Positions 29,047 to 39,129 of a stretch of DNA of 64,000 bases are shown in pieces. The stretch covers positions 186,001-250,000 of the forward strand of contig NZ_CP034930.1 in NCBI RefSeq assembly GCF_004014855.1, read 5' to 3'. The translations under genes were made by a program, and so were the position numbers. The first letter of the stretch is position 1. Each line of letters begins with the position of its first letter. This stretch comes from Apibacter raozihei (GTDB lineage: Bacteria; Bacteroidota; Bacteroidia; Flavobacteriales; Weeksellaceae). The notes below the pieces were generated by a model, which saw only the letters and a program-made list of their open reading frames with translations, was not told where the DNA came from and did no database searches.

Positions 29047-29568
29047 TTATCCTTTAAATACTTTAGAAAGTGATACTCCTCTTTGTTGCGCAATAGTTTC
29101 TGCACTTCTAAGGTTTAATAATGCTTTTACTGTAGCTTTAACCACATTGTGAGGATTGGAAGATCCTTTAGATTTGGAAAGTACATCTTTTACTCCTGCA
29201 GATTCTAATACTGCACGAACTGCACCACCGGCAATAAGTCCTGTACCGTGTGAAGCTGGACGAATAAATACATTAGCTCCTCCGTATCTTGCTGTTTGCT
29301 CATGTGGAAGTGATCCGTTTAGAATCGGAACTCTAACCAGATTTTTTTTCGCATCTTCAACAGCTTTGGAAATTGCGCTAGCTACCTCTTTAGATTTACC
29401 TAATCCAAATCCTACTACTCCTTTTTCATCTCCTACTACTACTATAGCAGAAAAACCGAACGCTCGTCCACCTTTGGTTACTTTAGTTACTCTTTGTACA
29501 CCTACTAAACGGTCTACAAGTTCTAACCCACCTGGTTTTACTCTTTCAATATTTTTTACTTCTAACAT
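29047..29568 (-). CDS. rpsE: 30S ribosomal protein S5
   Basis: Decoding-accuracy protein of 173 residues. The double-stranded RNA-binding N-terminal domain ([20 protein letters not shown]) and the C-terminal half ([20 protein letters not shown]) are intact. In the spc order L18-S5-L30. Confidence 0.98.
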   Translation of the reverse strand: MLEVKNIERVKPGGLELVDRLVGVQRVTKVTKGGRAFGFSAIVVVGDEKGVVGFGLGKSKEVASAISKAVEDAKKNLVRVPILNGSLPHEQTARYGGANVFIRPASHGTGLIAGGAVRAVLESAGVKDVLSKSKGSSNPHNVVKATVKALLNLRSAETIAQQRGVSLSKVFKG

Positions 29569-29579
29569 AATCTAATTTA

Positions 29580-29936
29580 TTAAAATTTTAAACCTTGTTC
29601 TCTAGCACCATCAGCTAAAGCTTTAATTCTACCATGATAAATAAATCCGTTTCTGTCAAATACTACAGTTTCAATTCCTGCAGATTTTGCTTTTTCAGCA
29701 ATTCTTTTACCTACAAGGGTAGAAATTTCAGTTTTAGTTCCATTTTCTCCGACAACTTCTTTCTCAAGCGAAGATGCAAAAGCCAAGGTTTTGCCGGAAT
29801 TATCATCTATAAGTTGAGCGTAAATTTCTTTGTTGCTTCTGTAAACAGATAAACGTGGTTTAGCAGCAGTACCAAAGATATTCTTACGAACTCTTCTTTT
29901 AACTCTTATTCTTTTTTCTCTTTTAGTTAATGCCAT
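29580..29936 (-). CDS. rplR: 50S ribosomal protein L18
   Basis: 5S rRNA-binding protein of 118 residues. The basic N-terminus ([19 protein letters not shown]) and [19 protein letters not shown] core, with [21 protein letters not shown] at the end, identify it. 12 bp downstream of rplF. Confidence 0.98.
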   Translation of the reverse strand: MALTKREKRIRVKRRVRKNIFGTAAKPRLSVYRSNKEIYAQLIDDNSGKTLAFASSLEKEVVGENGTKTEISTLVGKRIAEKAKSAGIETVVFDRNGFIYHGRIKALADGAREQGLKF

Positions 29937-29948
29937 AACTTACTTTTT

Positions 29949-30494
29949 TTATGCAGACTTACCTGCTTTTCTTCTAATTTGTTCTCCTACAAATTTCACC
30001 CCTTTACCTTTGTATGGTTCAGGCTTACGGAAAGATCTGATTTTAGCACAAACCATTCCTAATAAATGTTTATCATGCGAAGATAAGGTAATTATTGGAT
30101 TTTTACCTTTTTCTGTTAAAGTTTCTAATTTAACTTCTTGTGGAAGTTCTAAAACTATCAGGTGAGAAAAACCTAAGGCTAATTCTAATTTTTGCCCTTG
30201 ATTTGAAGCTCTGTAACCTACTCCAACTAGTTCTAATTTTTTAGTAAACCCTTCTGAAACACCTACAATCATGTTATGGATTAACGCTCTGTACAATCCA
30301 TGCAGAGATCTGTGATCTTTACTATCTGATGGACGCTCTACAGTAATTTGAGCATCTTCTATTTTCAAAGTAATCCCTCCTGTAAGTTCCTGGGTTAGTT
30401 CACCATTTTTTCCTTTAACTGTAACCACGTTATCTTTATAATCAACTGTAGCACCTGTAGGAATATTTATAATTGCTTTACCTATTCTTGACAT
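29949..30494 (-). CDS. rplF: 50S ribosomal protein L6
   Basis: Large-subunit protein near the sarcin-ricin loop, 181 residues with two repeated domains. Seen: MSRIGKAIINIPTGATV, a GVSEGFTKKLELVGVGYRA segment and the C-terminal signature KPEPYKGKGVKFVGEQIRRK. 12 bp after rpsH. Confidence 0.98.
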   Translation of the reverse strand: MSRIGKAIINIPTGATVDYKDNVVTVKGKNGELTQELTGGITLKIEDAQITVERPSDSKDHRSLHGLYRALIHNMIVGVSEGFTKKLELVGVGYRASNQGQKLELALGFSHLIVLELPQEVKLETLTEKGKNPIITLSSHDKHLLGMVCAKIRSFRKPEPYKGKGVKFVGEQIRRKAGKSA

Positions 30495-30506
30495 TTCTTC
30501 AATTTT

Positions 30507-30905
30507 TTAATAAACATAACATATTACCTCTCCTCCTACATTTTCCTGACGTGCTTTTTTGTCAGTCATTACACCTTTAGATGTAGAAATGATAGCGATA
30601 CCTAATCCATTTAATACTCTCGGAAGTTCTTTGGAACCAGAATATTTTCTCAAACCTGGTTTTGAAGCTCTTTCTATTCTTTTGATAGCCGGAAGGTTTG
30701 TAGACTTATCGTATTTTAAAGCTATTTTAATAGCTCCTTGTACGCTTCCTTCTTCAAATTTATAGTTAAGGATATATCCTTGATCAAAGAGAATTTTAGT
30801 AATCTCTTTTTTAATTTTCGATGCAGGTATTTCCACAACTTTGTGTCCTGCCATCATTGCATTTCTTACTCGTGTTAAGTAATCTGCGATTGGGTCTGTA
30901 ACCAT
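30507..30905 (-). CDS. rpsH: 30S ribosomal protein S8
   Basis: 16S rRNA-binding protein of 132 residues, in other bacteria also the repressor of the spc operon. Starts [21 protein letters not shown]; the C-terminal [20 protein letters not shown] is the RNA-binding signature. A slightly larger gap (58 bp) separates it from rpsN, the longest space in this half of the cluster. Confidence 0.98.
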   Translation of the reverse strand: MVTDPIADYLTRVRNAMMAGHKVVEIPASKIKKEITKILFDQGYILNYKFEEGSVQGAIKIALKYDKSTNLPAIKRIERASKPGLRKYSGSKELPRVLNGLGIAIISTSKGVMTDKKARQENVGGEVICYVY

Positions 30906-30963
30906 ATTGTTTAATTTTAGAGTATAGAAATTAATTCTACTTTTAAAATTTATAATTTATTTT

Positions 30964-31233
30964 TTACCAGCTTGCTTTTTTAACTCCTGGTATTAATCCT
31001 TCATTAGCCATTTCTCTAAAAGTAACTCTGGAAATCCCAAATACTCTCATATATCCTCTAGGTCTTCCCGTAAGTTTACATCTGTTGTGTAATCTAACAG
31101 GGGAAGCATTTTTAGGAAGTTTTTGAAGAGCTTCGTAATCTCCTGCTTCTTTTAAAGCTTTTCTTTTAGCGGCATATTTAGCAGAAAGTGCTTCTCTTTT
31201 GCGCTCACGCGCTTTCATTGATTCTTTTGCCAT
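30964..31233 (-). CDS. rpsN: 30S ribosomal protein S14 (long, zinc-free type)
   Basis: Head protein of 89 residues, the long form without the zinc-binding CxxC pairs of the short type. [20 protein letters not shown] and [19 protein letters not shown] mark the family. Placed between rplE and rpsH as expected. Confidence 0.97.
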   Translation of the reverse strand: MAKESMKARERKREALSAKYAAKRKALKEAGDYEALQKLPKNASPVRLHNRCKLTGRPRGYMRVFGISRVTFREMANEGLIPGVKKASW

Positions 31234-31241
31234 GTTCTGAA

Positions 31242-31793
31242 TTAGTTCTTTTTAAATGGTAAACCAAAATGGGTTAATAATGCTTTCGCTTCTTTATCAG
31301 TATTTGCACTGGTTACAAAGGTAATATCCATTCCCTGAATTTTCTTAACTTTATCTATATTTATTTCAGGAAAGATAATTTGTTCAGTAATTCCTAATGT
31401 ATAGTTTCCTCTTCCATCAAAACCTTCGGATTTAATACCGTTAAAGTCACGAACCCTAGGTAAAGCTGATGAAACTAATCGGTCTAAGAATTCATACATT
31501 TTATTACCTCTCAAAGTTACCATAGCACCAATTGGCATTCCTTTTCTTAGTTTAAATCCAGCCTCGTCTTTTTTAGATATACATGCCAGCGCTTTTTGAC
31601 CAGCAATTAAAGACATTTCTTCAACTGCATAATCTACGATTTTTTTATCTGCTGTAGCTGCTCCTAAACCTTGGCTAATAACAATTTTTTCCAATTTAGG
31701 AACCTGCATAATCGATGTATAACTAAATTCTTCTTTTAAAGCTGATTTAATTTTATCGTTATATAATTTTTTGGGTCTTGCTATATATTGCAT
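31242..31793 (-). CDS. rplE: 50S ribosomal protein L5
   Basis: 5S rRNA-binding protein of the central protuberance, 183 residues. Visible: [38 protein letters not shown] and [19 protein letters not shown]. 8 bp before rpsN. Confidence 0.98.
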   Translation of the reverse strand: MQYIARPKKLYNDKIKSALKEEFSYTSIMQVPKLEKIVISQGLGAATADKKIVDYAVEEMSLIAGQKALACISKKDEAGFKLRKGMPIGAMVTLRGNKMYEFLDRLVSSALPRVRDFNGIKSEGFDGRGNYTLGITEQIIFPEINIDKVKKIQGMDITFVTSANTDKEAKALLTHFGLPFKKN

Positions 31794-31809
31794 AATCTTT
31801 CTAATTAAA

Positions 31810-32124
31810 TTAAATTGTTTGTCCTGATTTTACTGCAACTCTAACTTTTTTATCCCCTTCCACTTTATAACTCACTCGTGTTGGTTTTCCTGTTTTAGGA
31901 TCCAATAGAGCTAAGTTAGAAATATGAATAGCAGCTTCTTTTTCAACAATGCTTCCCTGAGGATTTTCAGCAGATGGCTTTTTGTGTTTTTTTACAATAT
32001 TAACACCTTCCACAATTGCTTTATTTTTTTCAGGATAAACTACTAATACCTGTCCTTGCTTTCCTTTGTAAGCTCCAGCAAGAACCTGAACTTTATCTCC
32101 TTTTTTAATTTTAACTTTTGCCAT
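31810..32124 (-). CDS. rplX: 50S ribosomal protein L24
   Basis: Assembly-initiator protein with a KOW motif at the N-terminus ([20 protein letters not shown]), 104 residues. The ending [12 protein letters not shown] is typical of the long L24 form. Between rplN and rplE. Confidence 0.98.
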   Translation of the reverse strand: MAKVKIKKGDKVQVLAGAYKGKQGQVLVVYPEKNKAIVEGVNIVKKHKKPSAENPQGSIVEKEAAIHISNLALLDPKTGKPTRVSYKVEGDKKVRVAVKSGQTI

Positions 32125-32139
32125 TTTCTTTTATTTAGC

Positions 32140-32508
32140 TTATAATACTTCAGGAGCTAAAGATATAATTTTCATATATTCTTTATCTCTTAACTCTCTG
32201 GCAACCGGTCCAAAAACACGGGTTCCTCTCATTTCTCCTGCAGCGTTTAACAATACACATGCATTGTCTTCAAAACTGATATATGAACCGTCTTTTCTTC
32301 GTACCGGTTTTTTAGTTCTTACGATAACTGCTTTGGATACTTGTCCTTTTTTTGCGTTTCCTGATGGAGTTGCATCTTTAATAGTAACAACAATTTTATC
32401 ACCAACGGATGCGTATCTTCTTCTAGAGCCTCCTAATACCTTGATAACTAAAGCCTCTTTAGCTCCTGTGTTATCTGCAACTTTTAATCTTGATTCTGTC
32501 TGTAACAT
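32140..32508 (-). CDS. rplN: 50S ribosomal protein L14
   Basis: Subunit-interface protein of 122 residues. [20 protein letters not shown] and [24 protein letters not shown] are family-perfect. 7 bp after rpsQ. Confidence 0.98.
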   Translation of the reverse strand: MLQTESRLKVADNTGAKEALVIKVLGGSRRRYASVGDKIVVTIKDATPSGNAKKGQVSKAVIVRTKKPVRRKDGSYISFEDNACVLLNAAGEMRGTRVFGPVARELRDKEYMKIISLAPEVL

Positions 32509-32515
32509 ATCCTAA

Positions 32516-32770
32516 TTATTTAGCTCTTTCTAAAATTTCTACTAATCTCCATCTTTTTCTTTTACTTAATGGACGAGTTTCCATAATACGTACGGTGTCT
32601 CCTTCGTTACACTCATTTTTTTCATCATGAGCTGTATACTTTTTCGTTTTCAAAACGAACTTACCATACATAGGGTGCTTCATTTTGGTTGTTTCACTAA
32701 CAACAATGGTTTTATCCATTTTGCTGCTGGATACTACTCCGATTCTTTCTTTTCTTAAATTTCTTTCCAT
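32516..32770 (-). CDS. rpsQ: 30S ribosomal protein S17
   Basis: OB-fold 16S rRNA-binding protein of 84 residues. [19 protein letters not shown] and the [20 protein letters not shown] signature are present. The start follows the rpmC stop by 29 bp. Confidence 0.98.
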   Translation of the reverse strand: MERNLRKERIGVVSSSKMDKTIVVSETTKMKHPMYGKFVLKTKKYTAHDEKNECNEGDTVRIMETRPLSKRKRWRLVEILERAK

Positions 32771-32799
32771 AGTTGAAATTAACTTCTTTTCGGATAATT

Positions 32800-32979
32800 T
32801 TAATTACTAAGGGCTGTTGACAGCCTTGCTATTGTTTTTCTCATCTCTCTTAATTGAATCGGATTTTCAATTGGAGACACTTTATGTGCTAATCTAAGTT
32901 TTGCATATTCAGCTTTTGTTTCCGCTAATTTTGCTTTTACTTCTTCCTGACTTAAATTTTTAATATCTACTGCTTTCAT
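32800..32979 (-). CDS. rpmC: 50S ribosomal protein L29
   Basis: A 59-residue helical protein at the tunnel exit, translated from the ATG at 32979: [20 protein letters not shown] at the N-terminus and [19 protein letters not shown] at the C-terminus. The RxxRKxIAR pattern is the L29 signature. Its place between rplP and rpsQ is canonical. It is too short to be found by simple length cut-offs. Confidence 0.96.
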   Translation of the reverse strand: MKAVDIKNLSQEEVKAKLAETKAEYAKLRLAHKVSPIENPIQLREMRKTIARLSTALSN

Positions 32980-32991
32980 CGATTTTATTTA

Positions 32992-33414
32992 TTAAGATTG
33001 TACAAAATCGTTAGCAACGACAAACTTAGTTTTAACCGGAAGTTTCTGAGCAGCTAAGCGTAATGCTTCTTTAGCAATATCGTGAGGAACTCCTCCTACT
33101 TCGAAAAGGATTCTACCTGGTGATACTCTGGCTACCCAATACTCTACAGCTCCTTTTCCTTTACCCATACGAACCTCTGCAGGTTTTTTAGTAATAGGTT
33201 TATCCGGAAATATTTTAATCCATAACTGACCTTCTCTTTTCATATATCTGGTCGCGGCAATACGAGCTGCTTCTATTTGTCTTGCAGTAATAAATACTGG
33301 ATCTAACGCTTTAATTCCGAAAGTACCGTATGCTAACTGGCTTCCTCTATGAGAAAGACCTTTCATACGTCCTTTTTGCATTTTACGGAACTTTGTTCTT
33401 TTTGGTTGTAACAT
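32992..33414 (-). CDS. rplP: 50S ribosomal protein L16
   Basis: A-site large-subunit protein of 140 residues. [19 protein letters not shown] and [22 protein letters not shown] are diagnostic. 16 bp from rpsC and 12 bp from rpmC. Confidence 0.98.
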   Translation of the reverse strand: MLQPKRTKFRKMQKGRMKGLSHRGSQLAYGTFGIKALDPVFITARQIEAARIAATRYMKREGQLWIKIFPDKPITKKPAEVRMGKGKGAVEYWVARVSPGRILFEVGGVPHDIAKEALRLAAQKLPVKTKFVVANDFVQS

Positions 33415-33430
33415 AATTACCTAAGATATT

Positions 33431-34126
33431 TTATCTTCTTTCTTTAACTTTTCTTTTCTGAGTCTTTTTCTGAAGACCTACTAACGGAGATAATTCTCTC
33501 TTGCCATATACTTCGCCTTTCATAATCCATACTTTCACACCTAATCTTCCATAGGTAGTATGAGCTTCAGCAATGTAATAATCAATATCTGCACGGAAAG
33601 TAGATAATGGAATTCTTCCATCTTTAAAAGATTCAGATCTTGCCATCTCAGCTCCGTTTAAACGTCCGGATATCATAATTTTGATTCCTTCTGCATTCAT
33701 TCTCATAGTTGAAGCTATCGCCATTTTAACCGCTCTTCTATAAGAGATACGATTTTCAATCTGACGTGCAACGCTTTCAGCTACTAATTTAGCATCCAGT
33801 TCCGGTCTTTTAATCTCAAAAATATTGATTTGAATTTCCTTTTTGGTAATTTTCTTAAGCTCTTCTTTTAGTTTATCTACTTCCTGCCCTCCTTTACCAA
33901 TAATGATTCCGGGACGTGCAGTTGTTATAGTGATAGTTACTAATTTAAGAGTTCTTTCGATGTAAATTCTGGAAACACCAGCTTTTGATAAACGAGCTTC
34001 TAAATATCTTCTGATTTTGTAATCTTCTGCTATTTTATCTCCAAAGTTTTTTCCACCATACCAGTTGGAATCCCATCCACGTATGATTCCTAATCTATTG
34101 CCTATTGGATTTGTCTTTTGTCCCAT
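33431..34126 (-). CDS. rpsC: 30S ribosomal protein S3
   Basis: mRNA-entry protein of 231 residues with a KH domain ([19 protein letters not shown]) and the C-terminal S3 domain ([35 protein letters not shown]). Starts 2 bp after rplV. Confidence 0.98.
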   Translation of the reverse strand: MGQKTNPIGNRLGIIRGWDSNWYGGKNFGDKIAEDYKIRRYLEARLSKAGVSRIYIERTLKLVTITITTARPGIIIGKGGQEVDKLKEELKKITKKEIQINIFEIKRPELDAKLVAESVARQIENRISYRRAVKMAIASTMRMNAEGIKIMISGRLNGAEMARSESFKDGRIPLSTFRADIDYYIAEAHTTYGRLGVKVWIMKGEVYGKRELSPLVGLQKKTQKRKVKERR

Positions 34127-34128
34127 AC

Positions 34129-34533
34129 TTAATTTACTTCGTTTTTGTTTCCAAGAATAATTGTAACGTGATTAGATCTTTTTCTAATCCTATACCCTCT
34201 TCCTTGAGGAGCCGGACGCATTCTTTTCAGCATAGTCCCTCCGTCAACAAAGATTTCTTTTACATAAAGCTGAGCTTCTTCTATATCTTTTCCTTCATTT
34301 TTCACCTGCCAGTTAGCAATAGCGCTTAATAAAAGTTTTTCTAATTTATTGGAAGCTTCTTTTTTGGAATATTTTAAAATATATAGTGCTTTATCTACAT
34401 CAACTCCTCTGATGATATCGGCAACCAATCTCATCTTTCTTGGAGAAGTAGGACAATTATTCAAGCGAGCAATAACCAAATCTTTATTGGCTTCTTTTCG
34501 TGCAGCTGCACTATTTTGTTTTCTGTTACCCAT
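34129..34533 (-). CDS. rplV: 50S ribosomal protein L22
   Basis: Exit-tunnel protein of 134 residues. [19 protein letters not shown] and the hairpin-loop region [19 protein letters not shown] are present; the loop is the site of macrolide-resistance changes in other bacteria, and no deletion is apparent here. Confidence 0.98.
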   Translation of the reverse strand: MGNRKQNSAAARKEANKDLVIARLNNCPTSPRKMRLVADIIRGVDVDKALYILKYSKKEASNKLEKLLLSAIANWQVKNEGKDIEEAQLYVKEIFVDGGTMLKRMRPAPQGRGYRIRKRSNHVTIILGNKNEVN

Positions 34534-34543
34534 TGCTTACTTA

Positions 34544-34822
34544 TTATCTATTTCCTTTATTTTTATTACCTGCATGACCTCTAAACACACGTGTTGGAGA
34601 AAACTCTCCTAGCTTATGTCCAACCATATTTTCAGTTACATATACCGGAACAAATTGTTTACCGTTATGTACTGCGAAAGTTTGTCCTACGAAATCCGGA
34701 GAAATCATAGATGCTCTAGACCAAGTTTTAATCACGACTTTCTTTCCTGACTCAACATTAGTTTGAACTTTTTTGCTTAATTTATAGTGAATGTAAGGTC
34801 CTTTCTTTAACGAACGTGCCAT
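34544..34822 (-). CDS. rpsS: 30S ribosomal protein S19
   Basis: Head protein of 92 residues. [41 protein letters not shown] and [15 protein letters not shown] are the family blocks. 10 bp before rplV. Confidence 0.98.
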   Translation of the reverse strand: MARSLKKGPYIHYKLSKKVQTNVESGKKVVIKTWSRASMISPDFVGQTFAVHNGKQFVPVYVTENMVGHKLGEFSPTRVFRGHAGNKNKGNR

Positions 34823-34828
34823 ATCTGA

Positions 34829-35650
34829 TTATTTTCTTTTTTGTAAAATATAACGATTCGATTCTTTCTTTTTAGAACGAGTCTTGTATCCTTTTGCAGG
34901 CTTACCGTTTCTAGATCTTGGATGTCCTCCGGTTGATCTACCTTCACCACCTCCCATTGGGTGATCTACAGGGTTCATTGCTACTGGTCTTGTTCTAGGT
35001 CTTCTTCCTAACCATCTGCTTCTACCTGCTTTACCAGATACGATTAACTGATGGTCTGAGTTGGAAACAGATCCTACGGTAGCCAAACATTCAACTAAAA
35101 TCATACGAGTTTCTCCTGAAGGCATTTTAAGAACGGCATATTTCCCGTCTCTTGCTATCAGCTGAGCACTGGTACCCGCGCTTCTTGCCATTTTAGCTCC
35201 TTGTCCAGGACGAAGTTCGATGCAGGAAATAACAGTACCTAAAGGTATGCTTTTCAATTTCATTGCGTTTCCAATTTCAGGAGCTACTGTTTCTCCTGAA
35301 ACGACTTTTTGCCCCACTTTAATTCCATGTGGAGCCACAATGTAGCGTTTTTCTCCGTCGGCATATACCAATAAAGCGATAAATGCCGTTCTGTTTGGGT
35401 CATATTCTACTGATTTAACAGTAGCCGGAATTCCAAACTTATTTCTTTTGAAATCGATATCTCTGTATCGTTTCTTGTGTCCACCTCCGGTATAACGCAT
35501 GGTCATTTTTCCGGTATTGTTTCTACCTCCTGATTTGCCTGCTCCTTTTAATAGAGATTTTTCAGGTTTTGAAGTAGTAATTTCTTCAAAATTGTTAACA
35601 ATTCTGAATCTTTGTCCGGGGGTGATAGGTTTTAATTTTCTTACCGACAT
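34829..35650 (-). CDS. rplB: 50S ribosomal protein L2
   Basis: Core peptidyl-transferase-centre protein of 273 residues. [39 protein letters not shown] and the catalytic-region [14 protein letters not shown] with its conserved His are intact. Confidence 0.98.
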   Translation of the reverse strand: MSVRKLKPITPGQRFRIVNNFEEITTSKPEKSLLKGAGKSGGRNNTGKMTMRYTGGGHKKRYRDIDFKRNKFGIPATVKSVEYDPNRTAFIALLVYADGEKRYIVAPHGIKVGQKVVSGETVAPEIGNAMKLKSIPLGTVISCIELRPGQGAKMARSAGTSAQLIARDGKYAVLKMPSGETRMILVECLATVGSVSNSDHQLIVSGKAGRSRWLGRRPRTRPVAMNPVDHPMGGGEGRSTGGHPRSRNGKPAKGYKTRSKKKESNRYILQKRK

Positions 35651-35664
35651 GATTCTTTAAATAA

Positions 35665-35955
35665 TTATATAGTTCCAAATACATCAATGGCCTGACCTTC
35701 TTTAACGTCAACCATTGCTTTTTTTAACTTATTCGATTTTGCTACCTGTAGCCCTGTTTTTGTGTATTTAGTTTTCACTACAGGGGCAGATATTAGGGTC
35801 CTTACTGCAGTTACTTGTACACCATAGGCTTGTTCTACAGCACGTTTGATCTCTGCTTTGCTCGCTCTGGGATTTACTAAAAATGTAAAGCGATTTCTTT
35901 TTTCAGCGACATCATTTGCTTTTTCTGATATAATAGGTCTTACTAGTACAGACAT
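35665..35955 (-). CDS. rplW: 50S ribosomal protein L23
   Basis: Tunnel-exit docking protein for SRP and trigger factor, 96 residues. VRPIISEKANDVAEKRNRFTF and ASKAEIKRAVEQAYGVQVTAV are typical. 4 bp after rplD. Confidence 0.98.
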   Translation of the reverse strand: MSVLVRPIISEKANDVAEKRNRFTFLVNPRASKAEIKRAVEQAYGVQVTAVRTLISAPVVKTKYTKTGLQVAKSNKLKKAMVDVKEGQAIDVFGTI

Positions 35956-35959
35956 AATT

Positions 35960-36589
35960 CTACTTTCTTAAATTTTCTTGAATTTTTTCTACTGAACCTT
36001 CAAATAAAACTACTTCATTCGCTCTTAAAATGTCATAACTGCTTACTGCATTAAATTCTAACACTTTAGTTTCCTGCAAATTACGAGAAGACAAATATAC
36101 AAATTTGTTAGCCTCTCCTAATACAAACAAAGTCTTTTTGTTAGCCAATCCTAAGTTTTGTATTACCTGAATAAACTCTTTAGTTTTTGGTGATTCGAAT
36201 TTCAAATCTTCAACTACTTTAAGATTATTGGTTTTTATTTTTTGGCTTAGTACTGATTTTTTAGCTAACCTTTTTAAAGATTTGTTTAATTTAAATCTGT
36301 AATCTCTTGGTCTTGGCCCGAATACTCTTGCTCCACCTTTGAACAAAGGATTTTTGATATCCCCTTTTCTGGAACCACCGGTTCCTTTCTGACGGTGTAA
36401 TTTACGGGTTGAACCGCTTAATTCTGATCTTTCTTTGGACTTATGAGTTCCTTGTCTCTGTGCAGCCAAAAATTGTTTTACCTCAAGGTAAACCGCATGT
36501 TGATTAGGCTCCACAGCAAATATTGTTTCGTCTAAAGAAACTTTTCTTCCTGTTTCTTTTCCGTTTTTATCTAGTACTACTAATTCCAT
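35960..36589 (-). CDS. rplD: 50S ribosomal protein L4
   Basis: Tunnel-constriction protein of 209 residues; in E. coli also the autogenous S10-operon repressor. [20 protein letters not shown] and [13 protein letters not shown] are seen. The start overlaps the end of rplC by 10 bp, indicating coupled translation. Confidence 0.98.
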   Translation of the reverse strand: MELVVLDKNGKETGRKVSLDETIFAVEPNQHAVYLEVKQFLAAQRQGTHKSKERSELSGSTRKLHRQKGTGGSRKGDIKNPLFKGGARVFGPRPRDYRFKLNKSLKRLAKKSVLSQKIKTNNLKVVEDLKFESPKTKEFIQVIQNLGLANKKTLFVLGEANKFVYLSSRNLQETKVLEFNAVSSYDILRANEVVLFEGSVEKIQENLRK

Positions 36590-37203
36590 CTTCTTACGAT
36601 TACATATGAATTTTTAGGCCCCGGAATTGCACCTTTTACTACTAAAAGATTTTTTTCTTCGTCCACTTTTATTACCTCTAGATTTTGTACAGTAACCTGA
36701 TTACCTCCCATTCTTCCAGCCATTCTCATTCCTTTGAAAACTCGTGAAGGGTCTGAACCTGCACCAATAGAACCTGGTGCTCTTAAACGGTTGTGCTGTC
36801 CGTGAGTAGCTTGCATTACACCTCCAAATCCGTGTCTTTTAACTACCCCCTGAAAACCTTTTCCTTTAGATGTTCCGGTTACGTCTACGTATTCTCCTTC
36901 AGAGAATAAATTTACTTTTACCACATCTCCTAATTTCAAATCATCAAATCCATGATGAAACTCCACCAATTTTCTTTTTGGTGTTGATCCTGCCTTTTTG
37001 AAGTGACCTAGTAGAGCTTTGCCTACATTTTTTTCACTTCTGTCATCGAAACCTAATTGAAAGCTTTTATATCCGTCTTTCTCTTTGGTTCTGACCTGTA
37101 AAACTGTACATGGACCCGCTTCTATAACGGTACAAGGAATATTCTTACCTTGCTCGTCAAACAAACTGGTCATGCCAATTTTTTTACCAATAATTCCTGA
37201 CAT
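36580..37203 (-). CDS. rplC: 50S ribosomal protein L3
   Basis: Early-assembly protein of 207 residues. [40 protein letters not shown] and [18 protein letters not shown] are conserved. It is the first gene of the ribosomal run; rpsJ (S10), its usual upstream neighbour, is not present here. A -7 promoter box lies 29 bp upstream. Confidence 0.98.
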   Translation of the reverse strand: MSGIIGKKIGMTSLFDEQGKNIPCTVIEAGPCTVLQVRTKEKDGYKSFQLGFDDRSEKNVGKALLGHFKKAGSTPKRKLVEFHHGFDDLKLGDVVKVNLFSEGEYVDVTGTSKGKGFQGVVKRHGFGGVMQATHGQHNRLRAPGSIGAGSDPSRVFKGMRMAGRMGGNQVTVQNLEVIKVDEEKNLLVVKGAIPGPKNSYVIVRRWN

Positions 37204-37231
37204 TTGTTCTATTTATAATTTTTTCGGATTG

Positions 37232-37239
37232 CAAAAGTA
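37232..37239 (-). promoter_or_regulatory. -7 box (TACTTTTG) heading the ribosomal cluster
   Basis: On the minus strand TACTTTTG matches TAnnTTTG and lies 28 bp before the rplC ATG. The same octamer precedes pdhB. A TTG is only 11 bp upstream, too close for a -33 element, so the -33 part is unclear. Confidence 0.6.
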
Positions 37240-37496
37240 TAAAAAAAAATCAACATTTTAACATTCTGATTCAAAATTTTTTATATTCTTTACTTATTTT
37301 TATTTTTCTGTATTCGAGATAAATAGAATTTGTCAAAAATTTGTCTTTCTTCTAATTTTAACTGTTTAAAAAACTAAATAAAATTACACAAAATATTTAA
37401 TTAAAATTCTCATTTCCCCTATCTGAAATTTATCTGATTAAGTATGGTGCGTAATATTTATTATCTTTACATCTTTTAACTATTTAAAATAATTTT

Positions 37497-38537
37497 ATGA
37501 GCAAATTAATCCTACCGGAGGGGTACACACCTTCCCTAAACTTAAGACAAACCGAGTTAGGTATTAAACAAATAAAAGACTTTTTCCAGTCTAATTTATC
37601 TTCTGAGCTGCATCTACGTCGTGTAACGGCTCCTTTGTTTGTATTAAAGGGTACGGGAATCAATGACGACTTAACGGGTTTGGATCGTGCCGTGACATTT
37701 CCGATTAAAGACCTGGGAGATCAGCCAGCAGAAATTGTCCACTCACTGGCAAAGTGGAAACGATTAACTCTTGCCGATCTACAAATCGAAGAAGGATTTG
37801 GTATTTACACAGATATGAACGCAATTCGTGCGGATGAGGAAATGGATAACACTCATTCTCTTTATGTTGATCAGTGGGACTGGGAACGTGTGATTTGTAT
37901 TGAGGATCGTACCGTTTCATTTTTAAAGGAAATCGTAATCAATATTTACGATGCTGTCCGCCGTACAGAATATATGGCTTATGAAATGTATCCGGAGCTA
38001 AAGCCTCGTCTTCCTAAAAACATTCAGTTTATTCATTCGGAAGAATTGTTGCAATTATATCCTACTCTTTCGCCTAAAGAAAGGGAAAACAAAATTGCTG
38101 AAAAATATGGTGCTGTATTTATTATCGGAATCGGAGATCGTTTGAGTAACGGTGAGCCTCATGATTTACGTTCACCTGATTATGATGACTGGACCTCCGT
38201 TTCTGAATTGGGATTGAAAGGACTCAACGGGGATATTATTTTATGGAATGATGTTTTAAAACAGGCTTTTGAAATTTCTTCTATGGGGATACGGGTAGAC
38301 ACTGAAGCTATGATACGACAATTGGAAGCCACCGGACAAAACCAACGTAAAAATTTATATTTCCATCAACGTTTACTTGCTAATGAGCTCCCCCTCTCTA
38401 TCGGTGGAGGAATCGGACAATCTCGACTGTGCATGTTCCTGTTACAAAAAGCTCATATTGGAGAAATACAATCCAGCATATGGCCGGAGGATATGAGAAG
38501 TGCTTGCGATAAGGCAGGTATTCCTTTGATTATATAA
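37497..38537 (+). CDS. asnA: Aspartate--ammonia ligase (asparagine synthetase A)
   Basis: ATP-dependent enzyme that makes asparagine from aspartate and free ammonia. It has a class II tRNA-synthetase-like fold and 346 residues, near the family norm. Conserved stretches: LRRVTAPLFVLKGTGINDDL, VVHSLAKWKR-like IVHSLAKWKR, HSLYVDQWDWE, and the C-terminal PLSIGGGIGQSRLCMFLLQKAHIGE. It is divergent from rplC, taking the spot where rpsJ and the str operon often lie. Ends at a 40-bp perfect palindrome terminator. Confidence 0.96.
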   Translation: MSKLILPEGYTPSLNLRQTELGIKQIKDFFQSNLSSELHLRRVTAPLFVLKGTGINDDLTGLDRAVTFPIKDLGDQPAEIVHSLAKWKRLTLADLQIEEGFGIYTDMNAIRADEEMDNTHSLYVDQWDWERVICIEDRTVSFLKEIVINIYDAVRRTEYMAYEMYPELKPRLPKNIQFIHSEELLQLYPTLSPKERENKIAEKYGAVFIIGIGDRLSNGEPHDLRSPDYDDWTSVSELGLKGLNGDIILWNDVLKQAFEISSMGIRVDTEAMIRQLEATGQNQRKNLYFHQRLLANELPLSIGGGIGQSRLCMFLLQKAHIGEIQSSIWPEDMRSACDKAGIPLII

Positions 38538-38550
38538 CTTCTACACACAT

Positions 38551-38590
38551 AAAAATTAAAAGCCTTCTTATAAGAAGGCTTTTAATTTTT
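38551..38590. terminator. Perfect 40-bp palindrome terminator after asnA
   Basis: Two 20-bp arms meet without spacer: left arm 38551-38570 and right arm 38571-38590, GC core AAGCCTTCTTA/TAAGAAGGCTT, flanked by A and T runs. It serves asnA and can also end leftward transcription from the accessory region. Its last base is part of the stop codon of the minus-strand remnant. Confidence 0.88.
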
Positions 38591-39082
38591 TAGAACGAAA
38601 CTCGTATTCTTGTTCCTCTTCGGTCAGAAATCAGAGATACTTTATATCTTCCGGGTGTTTTCTCTTGATAATCTTCAATTGATTGATTATATAATTCAAC
38701 TGATTTTTTTATTTTCTTTTTACCTACTATTTTTAAAGGAATTGTTGCTACTAAAAAAGTTCCTCCTATGATTGCTGTTGTAACGGATGTAGTTGTTTCA
38801 GCGTTTGAGTTAGATTCTGAATTACCATACGTATCAATTAGAAAACCTCCAGCAGCTATTGCTATTACCCAAAAAAAGTTATATCTCCCAGTGTTCTCAA
38901 CGTTTTTCCATCACTATATTTCTCTAATGCTGCTTCATTATTTTTCATTTGTTGATGAACTTCGGTTCTGGAAAGAAATCTATCTCGTAGTTTTATTTTT
39001 CTGAAATTTTGAATTCCAATGTCTGTGCTTGAATCTGACTTAATCCAACAACAAACATTAAGGCAAGTGCTTGTACTTTCAT
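38590..39082 (-). pseudogene. Frameshifted gene for a small exported membrane protein
   Basis: Read on the minus strand from the ATG at 39082: signal peptide MKVQALALMFVVGLSQIQAQ, then after an in-frame stop the sense continues in the next frame (KIKLRDRFLSRTEVHQQM, LEKYSDGKTLRTLGD) and, after a second shift near 38872, as WVIAIAAGGFLIDTYG, a second hydrophobic stretch IGGTFLVATIPLKIVG, and PGRYKVSLISDRRGTRIRVSF. Each break is repaired by adding one base to a homopolymer (an A run near 39000, a T run near 38872). Total about 163 codons. No family recognised. It lies at the far end of the toxin-cassette region. Either a decaying gene or base-calling errors in homopolymers. Confidence 0.65.
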
Positions 39083-39129
39083 CGTTAAATATTTTTAAAT
39101 GTGTTTCTCTAGTTTTAATTTATCTTACT

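Noticed and set aside
29043..29105. Longer L30 start inside rpsE
   Set aside because: The extra residues are the out-of-frame reading of S5; MATIKI at 29042 matches the family start.
37251..37253. TTG as the -33 element of the rplC promoter
   Set aside because: Only 11 bp from the -7 box, far from the usual ~19 bp.
37204..37496. Riboswitch or hidden gene in the rplC-asnA spacer
   Set aside because: The 293-bp stretch is AT-rich with a -7 box only; no conserved structure or open frame was recognised.
38768..39004. Plus-strand open frame near asnA
   Set aside because: It is antisense to a recognisable frameshifted minus-strand gene with a signal peptide.
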